From an uncultured Bacteroidaceae bacterium (lineage in GTDB: Bacteria; Bacteroidota; Bacteroidia; Bacteroidales; Bacteroidaceae): a stretch of 64,000 nucleotides of DNA. The translations under genes were made by a program, and so were the position numbers. The DNA lies in contig CAKRYD010000010.1 of the NCBI GenBank assembly GCA_934426255.1, forward strand, positions 16,702-80,701. The letters run 5' to 3'. The number at the start of each line of letters is the position of its first letter. The first letter of the stretch is position 1. A model generated the notes under the pieces. It ran no database searches. It was given only the letters and a program-made list of their open reading frames with translations, and had not been told where the DNA came from. Of this stretch, positions 8,186 through 17,491 are shown in pieces.

Positions 8186-10171
8186 ATGAAAAGAATTTTC
8201 TTGTTTTTATTGATGCCTTTTGTTTGTTCCACTCTTTTTGCCCGGCAGCAGAAAACAGTTGAACACAGTTATCCAATCCAGCCGGTTCCTTTTACCTCGG
8301 TCAAAGTCAGCGATGCTTTTTGGACACCGCGTTTAGAGGCAAGCCGCAATGTTACCATTCCCATTGCTTTCCATCAAAGTGAGATAACCGGACGCATCGA
8401 ACATTTCCGTCTTGCTGCTCATCCCAATGATACTATTAAGCCGAAAGGCCTTTATTTTGATGACAGCGATGTTTTCAAGATAATCGAGGGAGCTGCTTAC
8501 TCTTTGCAAACTTTCCCCGACAAAAAGCTTGAGAATAAGGTTGATAGTATTATTGATTTGATAGCGGCCGCTCAGGAGTCTGATGGCTATTTGTATACTT
8601 TCCGTACGATGAATCCAAAGTTTCATGGCAATGAGACGGTTGGGCCGCATCGCTGGCTGAATGTCGAACGCGGTTCGCACGAATTATACAATCAAGGCCA
8701 TTTGATTGAAGGTGCAGTGGCTTATTATATGGCTACGGGCAAGCGCAAGCTTCTGGATGTAGCTATCAAGTCGGCTGATTGTATCTGTAAAGCCATTGGC
8801 CCCGATGACGGGCAACTCAAGATTGTTCCCGGACACGAAGAAATTGAGTTGGCTCTTTGCAAGCTTTATTTGGTGACAGGTACAGAACGCTATTTGGATG
8901 AGGCGCGCTTCTTTTTGGATATGCGCGGACGCACAGAAAAAAAGTGGGAGTATACTCAGAGTCACAAGCCGATAACAGAGCAAACCGAAGCAGTCGGTCA
9001 CGCTGTGCGTGCTGCTTATCTTTATTGTGGCATAGCCGATGTGGCGGCTCTTACCGGCAACAATGACTACGTGAAAATAATAGATACAATCTGGCAGGAC
9101 ATTATCCAGCACCGTCTTTATCTGATTGGCGGCATTGGTTCTCGCCGAGGGAGCGAAGCTTTTGGAAATGCCTACGAATTGCCTAATGAAACGGCTTATA
9201 ACGAAACCTGTGCAGCCATTGCCTTGACCTTTTTGAATCAGCGTCTGTTTCTTTTGCATGGTGACAGCAAGTATATTGATGTCCTTGAACGCACGCTTTA
9301 CAATGGCTTGCTTTCCGGTGTCTCTATGGAGGGTAATACGTTCTTCTATCCCAATCCATTGAGTTCTCATGGAGGTTACAAACGCAGCCATTGGTTTGGT
9401 TGTGCTTGTTGCCCCTCCAATATTTGTCGTTTTATTCCTTCATTGCCCGGCTATGTCTATGCTGTGAAAGGACGAAAGATCTATGTCAATTTGTTCCTGT
9501 CCAATTCTGCATTGCTTCAGGTGGAGGGAAAAACTGTTGCTTTGTCGCAGTCGACCACTTACCCGTGGAACGGAGGTATCAAACTGACTGTAAATAAAAA
9601 CTCGGCCGGCAATTTTGCAATGGCCATCCGTATTCCCGGTTGGTTGCTCAACCGTCCTGTTCCCGGAGACCTTTATTCCTATGCCGACGGCCTTCAGCCC
9701 AAATACGTTGTAAAGGTCAATGGAAAGTCTGTCGACGGGCAAATGGAGCAGGGCTATTTTATAATTGAGCGTAAATGGAAAAAGAATGATGTTGTAGAAA
9801 TAGCTTTCGATATGCCGACTCGTGTTGTCAAAGCCAATGAGAAAGTAAAAGACGACCGCGACATGGTTGCCATTGAGCGCGGTCCAATCGTATATTGTGC
9901 AGAAGAGGCCGACAATCCCTCCGGTGTATTTACAATGCTGCTCCCCACACGTCCTGAATTGTCGCTTGAGAAAGGTCCTGCGGCTTTGAAGGGTGTCGAA
10001 GGTATCAGCGTCAAGGCGCAACGCCTGTCGTACAACAGTGACGGCCTCATTGAGACTTCGCCCGAGGTGTTGCATCTGATTCCCTATTATGCGTGGAATC
10101 ATCGCGGAGCCGGACAAATGAAAGTGTGGCTGCCTCAGGGAATACGTGAGGTTGAGCCTAAGAAACCTTGA
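8186..10171 (+). CDS. GH127-type beta-L-arabinofuranosidase, secreted
   Basis: A 661-residue glycoside hydrolase of the former DUF1680 group. The start at 8186 gives a clean signal peptide (KRIFLFLLMPFVCSTLFA); an in-frame ATG at 8147 would add 13 residues before it. The family's zinc and nucleophile residues appear to be present: NETAYNETCAAIAL with its Glu and Cys, and the paired cysteines of HWFGCACCPSNICRF. In the founding enzyme, HypBA1, Cys417 is the nucleophile and zinc is held by one Glu and three Cys. The predicted location is periplasmic. The gene is not in a visible polysaccharide-utilisation locus, so the substrate is uncertain. An alpha/beta-hexopyranosidase subgroup cannot be excluded. 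Confidence 0.85.
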   Translation: MKRIFLFLLMPFVCSTLFARQQKTVEHSYPIQPVPFTSVKVSDAFWTPRLEASRNVTIPIAFHQSEITGRIEHFRLAAHPNDTIKPKGLYFDDSDVFKIIEGAAYSLQTFPDKKLENKVDSIIDLIAAAQESDGYLYTFRTMNPKFHGNETVGPHRWLNVERGSHELYNQGHLIEGAVAYYMATGKRKLLDVAIKSADCICKAIGPDDGQLKIVPGHEEIELALCKLYLVTGTERYLDEARFFLDMRGRTEKKWEYTQSHKPITEQTEAVGHAVRAAYLYCGIADVAALTGNNDYVKIIDTIWQDIIQHRLYLIGGIGSRRGSEAFGNAYELPNETAYNETCAAIALTFLNQRLFLLHGDSKYIDVLERTLYNGLLSGVSMEGNTFFYPNPLSSHGGYKRSHWFGCACCPSNICRFIPSLPGYVYAVKGRKIYVNLFLSNSALLQVEGKTVALSQSTTYPWNGGIKLTVNKNSAGNFAMAIRIPGWLLNRPVPGDLYSYADGLQPKYVVKVNGKSVDGQMEQGYFIIERKWKKNDVVEIAFDMPTRVVKANEKVKDDRDMVAIERGPIVYCAEEADNPSGVFTMLLPTRPELSLEKGPAALKGVEGISVKAQRLSYNSDGLIETSPEVLHLIPYYAWNHRGAGQMKVWLPQGIREVEPKKP

Positions 10172-10211
10172 GATTTTATTTTTTCATTGGAGCATCTTGC
10201 TCCGAATTCAA

Positions 10212-10276
10212 CGCCTCTTGTTTTTGATTTGCTGCCTGTGAAAATCAATTTGCAGCATATGAGAAAACAGGAGGCG
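10212..10276. other. Large nested inverted repeat between the GH127 and dus genes
   Basis: The outer arms, CGCCTCTTGTTTT (10212-10224) and AAAACAGGAGGCG (10264-10276), pair with one wobble. Inside, TGCTGC (10230-10235) can pair with GCAGCA (10252-10257), or alternatively TTGATTT (10224-10230) with AAATCAA (10242-10248). No T run follows. It could be a transcript-end structure for GH127 or a leader structure for dus. Confidence 0.5.
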
Positions 10277-10317
10277 GGGAGTCTTGAAATACTTGTTTTG
10301 AGAAGAAAAAGAGAATA

Positions 10318-11244
10318 ATGCTACCTGTTTTGTTTGCACCCTTGCAAGGATTGACGGATCATGTATTCAGAACGGCCTATGAGGCTGTCTTTTCCGGTAT
10401 ATATGAGTATTATACGCCTTTTATCCGCTGGGAACACGGCACTCTCCGCAATAAGGATGCGAAGGAGCTGGCTGCCTTGTCTGGAGAGCCTAAAACCGTT
10501 GTTCAGCTATTGCCGGCAAATCGCGACCAGGCGGTGTGTCTTGCCAATGAAGTCCGTGCCAAAGGGTATAAAAGGGCTGATATTAATATGGGCTGTCCTT
10601 TTCCGAAGATTGTGCATACCGGAGCCGGAGCCGGCTTATTGGAAAATCCGCAGCGGGTCAAAGAGGTCTTGAGCGTTGTCAACGAATTTCCTGACATAGA
10701 GTTCTCGTTGAAGTTGCGGAGCGGGCTTAAATGCAGTGACGAACTGTGGCAATTGACCGATATTATCAATGGTATTTGTCTTCATCATGTAACATTGCAT
10801 CCGCGCACTGCTCTTGCGGGCTATGATGGGAAGCCCGATCTTGAAGTTTTCGGGCAATTTGCAAATCGATGCGTCCACAGGGTTGTTTATAATGGTGATA
10901 TCAGATCCTTAGCCGACGTAATTCAGCTTGAAAAGGATTTTCCGCGTGTTTGGGCTGTTATGGCCGGCCGCGGGTTGGTCGGCCGTCCCGACATGCTGGC
11001 TGTCTATGATTCCGATAGTGAGAGGTGCAGGGCATTGTGCGGTTCTTTTTATAACCGGCTTTATGATTCCTATGTGCGGCTATTGTGTGGCGAGTCGCAA
11101 GTATTGATGAAAATGCAGGCTTTCTGGCAATTCTTTTTGCCTGATGCCGATCGGAAACTCAAGAAGAAGATTCAGAAAACGAAGAGTTTGTATACACTGG
11201 AAGAGTGTGCCCGTAGGATTATAGCCGAATATGCATTTACTTGA
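10318..11244 (+). CDS. tRNA-dihydrouridine synthase
   Basis: A 308-residue FMN-dependent TIM-barrel enzyme that reduces specific uridines in the tRNA D-loop. The start MLPVLFAPLQGLTDHVFR is typical. The catalytic cysteine lies in the motif NMGCPFPKIVHTGAGAGLL (about residue 93), and FMN and RNA contacts lie around LHPRTALAGYDG and YNGDI. The sequence is closest in style to the DusC-like branch. The specific target uridine cannot be read from sequence. It converges with the DUF4369 gene, 15 nt apart. Confidence 0.9.
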   Translation: MLPVLFAPLQGLTDHVFRTAYEAVFSGIYEYYTPFIRWEHGTLRNKDAKELAALSGEPKTVVQLLPANRDQAVCLANEVRAKGYKRADINMGCPFPKIVHTGAGAGLLENPQRVKEVLSVVNEFPDIEFSLKLRSGLKCSDELWQLTDIINGICLHHVTLHPRTALAGYDGKPDLEVFGQFANRCVHRVVYNGDIRSLADVIQLEKDFPRVWAVMAGRGLVGRPDMLAVYDSDSERCRALCGSFYNRLYDSYVRLLCGESQVLMKMQAFWQFFLPDADRKLKKKIQKTKSLYTLEECARRIIAEYAFT

Positions 11245-11259
11245 AGAGAAAAGGCCATG

Positions 11260-11982
11260 TCAGAATCCTTCTGATGGATGAGTCTGACGCAAAAAGCGCA
11301 TGTTCGACTCGGCAGCACGTATGTAGTTGCTGACGAAAGGTTGCCGATGGAACGACGGTGAAGTCTTTTCTATTATTTGCTTGATTTGTGATGTCAGGAT
11401 GGGGTATGGATACTGGCTGCAGAGCATCATGAAATAAGTAGTACCCAGAATATTGTTGTTATTATTGATGATGAACGCAGTTTCAAGATTCTCGATTTTG
11501 TTGTAAAGCTTGTCGGCCTTTCCTGCAAGTTGCTTATGGACTTTTGAGGGGGATGCGCCCGAAAGTATGAGCCGTGCTTCGCGATTTGATAGTTCGATAA
11601 TTTGGTTTTCTATCTGGCTTTTTTGTTCAAGGAAGCGATAAAGCCGGTTGTTGAGCGAGCCACCGGTGACTTTTTGCTCGACATTGTTGATTTTGATGTT
11701 TAAATTGGCATTTTCTATAACGATCGGCATAACACTCTCGTCGTCCATACACAGCTCTCCCATGCAAATGGAGTCGATCATGCCCATAAAGTTGAACTTG
11801 CCGTGGATGACTTCACATGAATCAAGGTCACGCAGATGGTCGTTGCTGGTAAGTACTTTTAAATACAACATGCGTCCGTCCAAAGCGGATACGGTGGAAT
11901 CTCCGCTGATGTTGTACTGCTCGGAACATGAGGCAAGCAGTACTGATAACGAAACAAAGAGATAGTATTTCAGTCTATACAT
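11260..11982 (-). CDS. DUF4369-containing lipoprotein
   Basis: A 240-residue predicted lipoprotein with signal peptide YYLFVSLSVLLASC and lipobox Cys19. Residues about 25-115 resemble the DUF4369 beta-domain common in Bacteroidetes (YNISGDSTVSALDGRMLYLK, then GKFNFMGMI). In related proteins this domain often precedes a thioredoxin-like domain. Here the rest is helical with no CxxC motif, so no redox role is supported. A TATATTTG box (12016-12023, minus strand) lies 33 nt upstream of the start. Exact function is unknown. Confidence 0.75.
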   Translation of the reverse strand: MYRLKYYLFVSLSVLLASCSEQYNISGDSTVSALDGRMLYLKVLTSNDHLRDLDSCEVIHGKFNFMGMIDSICMGELCMDDESVMPIVIENANLNIKINNVEQKVTGGSLNNRLYRFLEQKSQIENQIIELSNREARLILSGASPSKVHKQLAGKADKLYNKIENLETAFIINNNNNILGTTYFMMLCSQYPYPILTSQIKQIIEKTSPSFHRQPFVSNYIRAAESNMRFLRQTHPSEGF

Positions 11983-12015
11983 TGTGCAGCAGCATGATTT
12001 GAACTAAAAACAGGG

Positions 12016-12023
12016 CAAATATA
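12016..12023 (-). promoter_or_regulatory. Bacteroidetes -7 box for the DUF4369 lipoprotein gene
   Basis: TATATTTG on the minus strand matches TAnnTTTG. No clear -33 TTTG was seen at the expected spacing. Confidence 0.45.
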
Positions 12024-12167
12024 AAAACAATTGGCTCAACTTGTTCATGTGCTTAACGCTATATATGGATTTTACACGTAATTTGAAAAGACGACGTTAA
12101 CGGACTGTTTCGTTGGGTCGGTAACGATGTTCATTTTGTTAATAAGCGTTTTGGCAGTTCGTCAGGT

Positions 12168-12539
12168 TCATTTGTTCTCTTTCTTGAGCTCGGCGGGTAT
12201 GCGAAAGGCTGTATAAAGTTCAAGCAGAGCTCCGATGCTCAAACTTACCATCCATTCGTTGTGCGTGGTGTAGGGAATGCGGTACAGGCTGCCAAACATC
12301 AGGGCACCTGTAATGAGCAAAAAAATGGATCCAAGTACCTGCTGTGAACGCAAGCGTTTCAACACGAGGCTCTTTCCTTCATAGGAAGCCATAAATTGCA
12401 TGGATGCGAATGCTATGGCACCTATGCCGTAGAGGTAAGGCGCGAAGCTCAGCTTTGGAAGCCAAAGCATTGTTCCAAGCAAGAGGAGAATGCCTCCGGC
12501 TTGGTAGATGAAATTGTGCAAAGGCGTAAGTTGTTTCAT
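12168..12539 (-). CDS. Small four-helix membrane protein
   Basis: A 123-residue protein with about four hydrophobic segments: FIYQAGGILLLLGTMLWL, LYGIGAIAFASMQFMA, VLGSIFLLITGALMFGSLY and WMVSLSIGALLELYTAFR. I do not recognise a defined function. The start ATG overlaps the stop of the FtsB-like gene by 4 nt (ATGA), so the two are translationally coupled. A divisome or envelope role is suggested by this coupling only. Confidence 0.75.
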   Translation of the reverse strand: MKQLTPLHNFIYQAGGILLLLGTMLWLPKLSFAPYLYGIGAIAFASMQFMASYEGKSLVLKRLRSQQVLGSIFLLITGALMFGSLYRIPYTTHNEWMVSLSIGALLELYTAFRIPAELKKENK

Positions 12540-12835
12540 TGCTTGCTGAATACGTAAATGTCTTCGTTAGGCTTTTTCATGAAATAGCGTTCTCTTGCGA
12601 TTTTTTCCATCGCATTGGGGTCCGTGTCAAGCTGCTTCAGCATCCGCGTATCTTTTTCGTATTGCGACCTGTACGAGCCAATTTCTTCTTCCAGCTGTTT
12701 GATTTCTTCTTTTTGCTTATAGAGATTGTAATAGCTGTTAGGATCCAGGAATCCTACAATCAAGGAAAAAAGAATAATGGCAACCAAATATCTGTGGCGG
12801 CATATAAAGTCCCAGCAATTGCGCAGTTTTGACAT
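12536..12835 (-). CDS. FtsB/DivIC-type septum formation initiator
   Basis: A 99-residue bitopic protein: a short basic N-terminus, one membrane helix (YLVAIILFSLIVGFL, about residues 16-30), then a coiled coil (KQKEEIKQLEEEIGSYRSQY). The C-terminus ends in the conserved ARERYFMKKPNEDIYVF. FtsB/DivIC proteins link FtsL and FtsQ in the division complex. The start at 12835 was chosen because the family begins there; the longer open frame to 13042 would cover the dnaX promoter region on the other strand. Confidence 0.87.
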   Translation of the reverse strand: MSKLRNCWDFICRHRYLVAIILFSLIVGFLDPNSYYNLYKQKEEIKQLEEEIGSYRSQYEKDTRMLKQLDTDPNAMEKIARERYFMKKPNEDIYVFSKQ

Positions 12836-12998
12836 TTTCAGATGCTTATAATCAGTAATGCACGGCAAAGTTAATGAATCCTTGCAAGTTGACGAAAAAA
12901 ACGTTCTTCTTTTATTTGATTTAGCATGGTTCCCGATGTCAGATTCAGCTATTTTTCGTAAGTTTGCGGTAGTCGAAAAAAGACCCATTATCATCCCA

Positions 12999-14747
12999 AT
13001 GGAGAATTTTATTGTTTCTGCCCGAAAATACAGGCCTGCCACGTTTGAAGATGTGGTGGGTCAGCAGTCATTGGCCAATACGCTGAAGCGGGCCATCATC
13101 AACCATAAATTGGCCGGTGCCTATCTTTTCTGCGGTCCGCGTGGAGTAGGCAAGACAACGTGTGCCCGCATTTTTGCAAAAGCCATCAATTGTCTGCATC
13201 CCCATGCCGATGGCGAGGCTTGCAACGAATGCGAGAGCTGCATATCGTTCAATGAGCAGCGCAGTATGAATATACAGGAGCTCAATGCCGCAGCAAACAA
13301 TTCGGTTGACGATATCCGACAGATTATTGAACAAGTGCGTATACCGCCGCAAATAGGCAATTATAAGGTAATCATACTTGACGAGGTGCATATGCTCTCG
13401 CAAAGTGCATCCAACGCTTTGCTGAAGACATTAGAAGAACCGCCATCCTATGTGATATTTATTCTGGCAACGACCGAAAAGCAGAAAATTCTGCCGACAA
13501 TCTTGAGCCGCTGTCAGATCTTTGATTTCAACCGAATGGAAATCAATGATATTGTAGGGCAACTGATGAAAGTGGCGACCAGTGAGCATATCGGCTTTGA
13601 AGAGCAGGCACTGAATGTCATTGCGCAAAAAGCCGATGGCGGTATGCGTGATGCCCTTTCGATATTTGACCAGGTAACAAATTTCTCGGGAGGCAACATT
13701 ACCTATGACAGCGTTTTGAAATGCTTGAATGTCTTGGACTATGATTACTATTTCAAGATGACAGACGCTTTTATCGGACATAGGGTGAGCGAAGCGCTTC
13801 TACTTTTCAACGATATAGTAAACAAAGGTTTTGACGGTGGTGTTTTCGTAGGAGGGTTAGCCCGTCATATGCGCGACTTGTTGGTGAGTCGCGATGCCGA
13901 AACGACCCGTTTGCTTGACGTGGCGGAAAGTGTGAAGCAGCGCTATGCAGCTCAGGCGCAGCAATGTCCTCTGAAGTTTTTGTACAAGGCTATTCGCAAG
14001 TGCGACAAGTGTTCCAATGAATACAAACTATCGTATAATAAGCGGCTGTCTGTAGAAATCACATTGATAGAGCTGGCACAAAGCTCCGATGACGATGACG
14101 GCGCGGGGCTTGTCCCTGAGCGTCAAATAAAACCAGTATTCAAGGAAACTGTAAACCGGTCGGAATTGCCGGCTAAGCCTGTAGCACCTGCTTCCGTGAC
14201 CGTGACGACTAAAGCCGAACCAACTCAAGTCGAAGAGAAACCCTTGCCCAAAGAATCAGAAAAGGAGCAGGAAGTTCCGCACCTGCAAAGACGGCATATA
14301 CCAACCATACGGCTGGCCGGGAAACAGGAGGAGGTGAAACCTCGGCCAGTCTTGGAAGAAGCACCTGTGGAGTATGTTGCCGGAAAACCATTTGACCAAA
14401 CTGAACTGAACTATTATTGGAATCAGTTTGCCACGGAACTACCGCCGCAAGAGTCGGCAGTAAGTGGTCGTATGAGGCAGATGGATGTGAAACTGTTGGA
14501 AAATGCACAAGTGGAAGTACATGTGAATAATGCGGAAGTGATGAGCTTCATGTCGCGCTATATTCCACGTATTGAAGAGTATCTGAAGAACAAATTGAAC
14601 AATCACGATGTGAAGATTGTCCAAAAAGTCCTTGTCTCAAAAGAGGAGTCGTTGCGTTACAACCCACAGGAATTGTTGAATAAATTGATGGCCGAAAACA
14701 CAGGATTGGCCAAAATGAAAGACCGTCTGGGTCTGGAGCTTGACTAA
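12999..14747 (+). CDS. dnaX: DNA polymerase III subunit gamma/tau
   Basis: A 582-residue clamp-loader ATPase. The start at 12999 gives the canonical MENFIVSARKYRPATFEDVVGQ; upstream in-frame codons to 12858 are not conserved in character. Walker A is GPRGVGKT (46-53). A zinc site is formed by Cys65, Cys75, Cys78 and Cys81 (CNECESC). The DEVHMLS Walker B and LSRCQIF sensor motifs follow. A Pro/Glu/Lys-rich linker (about 390-480) precedes a C-terminal tau-like domain. The gene converges with queF, only 4 nt apart. It loads the beta clamp together with HolA, which is encoded at 27 kb. Confidence 0.95.
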   Translation: MENFIVSARKYRPATFEDVVGQQSLANTLKRAIINHKLAGAYLFCGPRGVGKTTCARIFAKAINCLHPHADGEACNECESCISFNEQRSMNIQELNAAANNSVDDIRQIIEQVRIPPQIGNYKVIILDEVHMLSQSASNALLKTLEEPPSYVIFILATTEKQKILPTILSRCQIFDFNRMEINDIVGQLMKVATSEHIGFEEQALNVIAQKADGGMRDALSIFDQVTNFSGGNITYDSVLKCLNVLDYDYYFKMTDAFIGHRVSEALLLFNDIVNKGFDGGVFVGGLARHMRDLLVSRDAETTRLLDVAESVKQRYAAQAQQCPLKFLYKAIRKCDKCSNEYKLSYNKRLSVEITLIELAQSSDDDDGAGLVPERQIKPVFKETVNRSELPAKPVAPASVTVTTKAEPTQVEEKPLPKESEKEQEVPHLQRRHIPTIRLAGKQEEVKPRPVLEEAPVEYVAGKPFDQTELNYYWNQFATELPPQESAVSGRMRQMDVKLLENAQVEVHVNNAEVMSFMSRYIPRIEEYLKNKLNNHDVKIVQKVLVSKEESLRYNPQELLNKLMAENTGLAKMKDRLGLELD

Positions 14748-14751
14748 TTGT

Positions 14752-15213
14752 TTACAGGTTTTGTCGGTCGAAGCGGAAACGAGCCAATTCCTCGTATTTC
14801 GTCCCGGGACGGCCATAATTGGCAAAGGGATAGATGCTGATGCCGCCGCGAGGCGTGAAAAACCCGGTTACTTCAATATATTTCGGATCCATTAAGCGAA
14901 CAAGGTCTTTCATGATGATGTTAATGCAATCTTCATGAAAGTCACCATGATTACGAAAGCTGAAAAGATATAGTTTCAGGCTTTTGCTTTCAACCATTTT
15001 ATGATCGGGAATATAGCAAATCCTTATTTCGGCAAAATCGGGCTGTCCCGTGATGGGGCAAAGAGATGTGAATTCCGGGCAATTGAAACGCACCCAATAG
15101 TCGTTGCCCGGATGTTTGTTTTCGAAAGTTTCAAGCACTTCCGGGGCGTAATCGGATTTATAGGAAGTCTGGCGGCCCAAGACTTTCAGTCCTTCATTTT
15201 CTCGGTTACTCAT
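14752..15213 (-). CDS. queF: NADPH-dependent 7-cyano-7-deazaguanine reductase QueF
   Basis: A 153-residue enzyme of the short, single-domain QueF type. It reduces preQ0 to preQ1 for queuosine in tRNA. The thioimide-forming cysteine is in [16 protein letters not shown]. The NADPH-binding signature is [20 protein letters not shown]. The gene overlaps the end of queC by 8 nt on the same strand, so the two consecutive pathway steps are coupled. Confidence 0.95.
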   Translation of the reverse strand: MSNRENEGLKVLGRQTSYKSDYAPEVLETFENKHPGNDYWVRFNCPEFTSLCPITGQPDFAEIRICYIPDHKMVESKSLKLYLFSFRNHGDFHEDCINIIMKDLVRLMDPKYIEVTGFFTPRGGISIYPFANYGRPGTKYEELARFRFDRQNL

Positions 15214-15904
15214 AAATAAGATCTTTAAAGTCGCGTCCTTCTGCTTTTTGCTTTAAATAGAATTCCAGTCCTTCACGTCGCAGACGGCACGAGGGGCAAT
15301 GTCCGCATCCGTCACCGGGTATGCCGTTGTAACAGGTAACCGTGTTGTTCCTTATATTATCAAGTTCGCCCAACTGGTCAGCAAGAGCCCATGTTTCGCA
15401 CTTGTCAATCCACATAAGGGGAGTATGAATAACAAATTGTTCGTCCATTGCAAGATTAAGGGTGACGTTCAGACTTTTGATAAAGGCATCTCGACAATCG
15501 GGATAACCGCTGAAATCGGTTTGTGAAACACCTGTTACCAGATGGTTTATGCCGCGTTCGCGGGCATATACGGCTGCAATGCTGATGAAAAACAAGTTTC
15601 TTCCGGGGACAAAGGTGTTGGGATAAGAATCTGCCGGTTTTTCCTGGTCCATTTCGATGCTGGGATTGGTCAGTGAGTTTTGTCCCAATTGGGAAACAAA
15701 GGAAATGTCCATCGTGTCAAAACGGACACCGGCATTCTTGGCGAGTTTTTCAGCGTATTGCACTTCAATGACATGCTTTTGCCCGTAGATGAATGTTAGG
15801 GCATAGACTTCTTTAAAGTGGCGCTTTGCCCAAAAAAGACAGGTGGTTGAATCTTGTCCTCCGCTAAACACTACCAATGCTTTTTCGCGGTTTACTTCTT
15901 GCAT
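15206..15904 (-). CDS. queC: 7-cyano-7-deazaguanine synthase QueC
   Basis: A 232-residue ATP-dependent enzyme that converts 7-carboxy-7-deazaguanine to preQ0. The PP-loop is [16 protein letters not shown] near the N-terminus. The zinc cysteines are in the C-terminal [19 protein letters not shown]. It is the first gene of the queC-queF operon and has a well-formed promoter 30 nt upstream. QueD and QueE are not in the window. Confidence 0.95.
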   Translation of the reverse strand: MQEVNREKALVVFSGGQDSTTCLFWAKRHFKEVYALTFIYGQKHVIEVQYAEKLAKNAGVRFDTMDISFVSQLGQNSLTNPSIEMDQEKPADSYPNTFVPGRNLFFISIAAVYARERGINHLVTGVSQTDFSGYPDCRDAFIKSLNVTLNLAMDEQFVIHTPLMWIDKCETWALADQLGELDNIRNNTVTCYNGIPGDGCGHCPSCRLRREGLEFYLKQKAEGRDFKDLIYE

Positions 15905-15933
15905 GATGCTCTTCTATTTAGTTTTCAAGGGTG

Positions 15934-15964
15934 CAAACTTAAGAAATATATTTGATATGGCAAA
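15934..15964 (-). promoter_or_regulatory. Promoter of queC-queF
   Basis: On the minus strand TTTG (15964-15961) is followed after exactly 19 bp by TAAGTTTG (15941-15934). This matches the Bacteroidetes -33/-7 consensus. Transcription should begin near 15927. Confidence 0.75.
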
Positions 15965-16037
15965 AATGCCGCCTTGGCCTCTTTTCTCGTGGCTTCAAAG
16001 TTTTGTTCTGGCTATGATGTATTTGCAGAAAAAGTAG

Positions 16038-16045
16038 TACTTTTG
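16038..16045 (+). promoter_or_regulatory. -7 box for ffh
   Basis: TACTTTTG fits TAnnTTTG and lies 17 nt before the ffh ATG, giving a very short leader. No clear -33 element is visible. Confidence 0.55.
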
Positions 16046-16062
16046 CATCTAAAACCAAGAAT

Positions 16063-17418
16063 ATGTTTGAGAATCTTAGCGAGAAATTAGAGCGTTCTTT
16101 TAAGACCCTGAAAGGTGAAGGTAAGATAACCGAGATAAACGTTGCGGAAACACTGAAGGAAATACGTCGTGCGTTGCTGGATGCCGATGTCAATTATAAA
16201 GTGGCAAAGACCTTTACCGATGAGGTGAAGGAAAAGGCAATGGGCCAGAACGTTCTTACTGCTGTCAAGCCCGGTCAATTGTTGGTTAAGATTGTACACG
16301 ATGAATTGGCCAAGATGATGGGAAGTACAGCTTCCGATTTGATACTTGAGAATCGTCCGGCCGTGATTTTGATGTCGGGTTTGCAAGGTTCCGGTAAGAC
16401 AACTTTTTCCGGAAAATTGGCTTTGTGGCAGAAAACTAAGAAAAACCGCAAGCCGCTGCTTGTTGCTTGCGATGTATACCGCCCAGCGGCTATTGAGCAA
16501 TTGAAGGTGGTAGGCGAGACGGTCGGAGTTCCAGTCTATAGTGAGCCGGGCAATATGAATCCGGTGGAGATAGCTCGCAATGCAATTAGGGAAGCAAAAC
16601 AAAAAGAGTATAATTTGGTGATCATCGATACGGCGGGTCGTTTGGCCGTAGACGAAGAGATGATGAACGAAATCTCTAATTTGAAAGAGGCTTTGAATCC
16701 AGATGAGACGTTGTTCGTTGTTGACTCAATGACAGGTCAAGACGCTGTGAATACAGCCAAGGAATTTAATAGCAGGTTGGATTTTAGCGGTATCGTTTTA
16801 ACCAAATTAGACGGAGATACAAGAGGAGGTGCGGCGCTTTCCATTCGTGCCGTTGTAAACAAGCCTATCAAGTTTGTAGGAACGGGCGAAAAGATGGATG
16901 CGCTTGATGTTTTCCACCCTGAGCGTATGGCCGACCGTATTCTTGGTATGGGTGATATTGTTTCGTTGGTAGAGAGAGCACAAGAGCAATATGACGAAGA
17001 GGAAGCCCGGCGACTCCAGAAAAAGATAGCGAAAAACAAATTCGACTTTAATGATTTTCTCAAGCAAATTGAGCAAATCAAAAAGATGGGTAATATCAAA
17101 GAGCTGGCTTCAATGATACCCGGAGTAGGAAAAGCCATCAAGGATATAGAAATCGGTGATGATGCTTTTAAAGGAATAGAGGCCATCATATATTCAATGA
17201 CACCTTATGAAAGAGCAAATCCGGCATGCATCAATCAAAGCCGCCGTGCTCGCATCGCAGCCGGGTCGGGCTCAAAAATACAAGATGTAAACCGCTTGTT
17301 GAAACAGTTTGACCAAACCCGAAAGATGATGAAAATGGTAACTGACAATAAGTTTAGTAATATGATGCGTGGCATGAAAGGAAAGACACCCAATCTGCCA
17401 AACCTTTCAAAAGAGTGA
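16063..17418 (+). CDS. ffh: Signal recognition particle GTPase Ffh
   Basis: A 451-residue SRP54-type protein that binds signal sequences on the ribosome and 4.5S RNA. The N domain is followed by the G domain with G1 GLQGSGKTTFSGKLA, DTAGRLAVDEEMM and TKLDGDTRGGAAL. The C-terminal methionine-rich M domain contains SGSKIQDVNRLLKQF and MMKMVTDNKFSNMMRGM. Length and motif order are normal for the family. folD follows 73 nt downstream and may share the transcript. Confidence 0.96.
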   Translation: MFENLSEKLERSFKTLKGEGKITEINVAETLKEIRRALLDADVNYKVAKTFTDEVKEKAMGQNVLTAVKPGQLLVKIVHDELAKMMGSTASDLILENRPAVILMSGLQGSGKTTFSGKLALWQKTKKNRKPLLVACDVYRPAAIEQLKVVGETVGVPVYSEPGNMNPVEIARNAIREAKQKEYNLVIIDTAGRLAVDEEMMNEISNLKEALNPDETLFVVDSMTGQDAVNTAKEFNSRLDFSGIVLTKLDGDTRGGAALSIRAVVNKPIKFVGTGEKMDALDVFHPERMADRILGMGDIVSLVERAQEQYDEEEARRLQKKIAKNKFDFNDFLKQIEQIKKMGNIKELASMIPGVGKAIKDIEIGDDAFKGIEAIIYSMTPYERANPACINQSRRARIAAGSGSKIQDVNRLLKQFDQTRKMMKMVTDNKFSNMMRGMKGKTPNLPNLSKE

Positions 17419-17491
17419 TTTGCCGGTAACACGACAACAGTGAAATAGATTAACTGAGGAATAGATCATAGCCCATAAAAACAAAATAATA

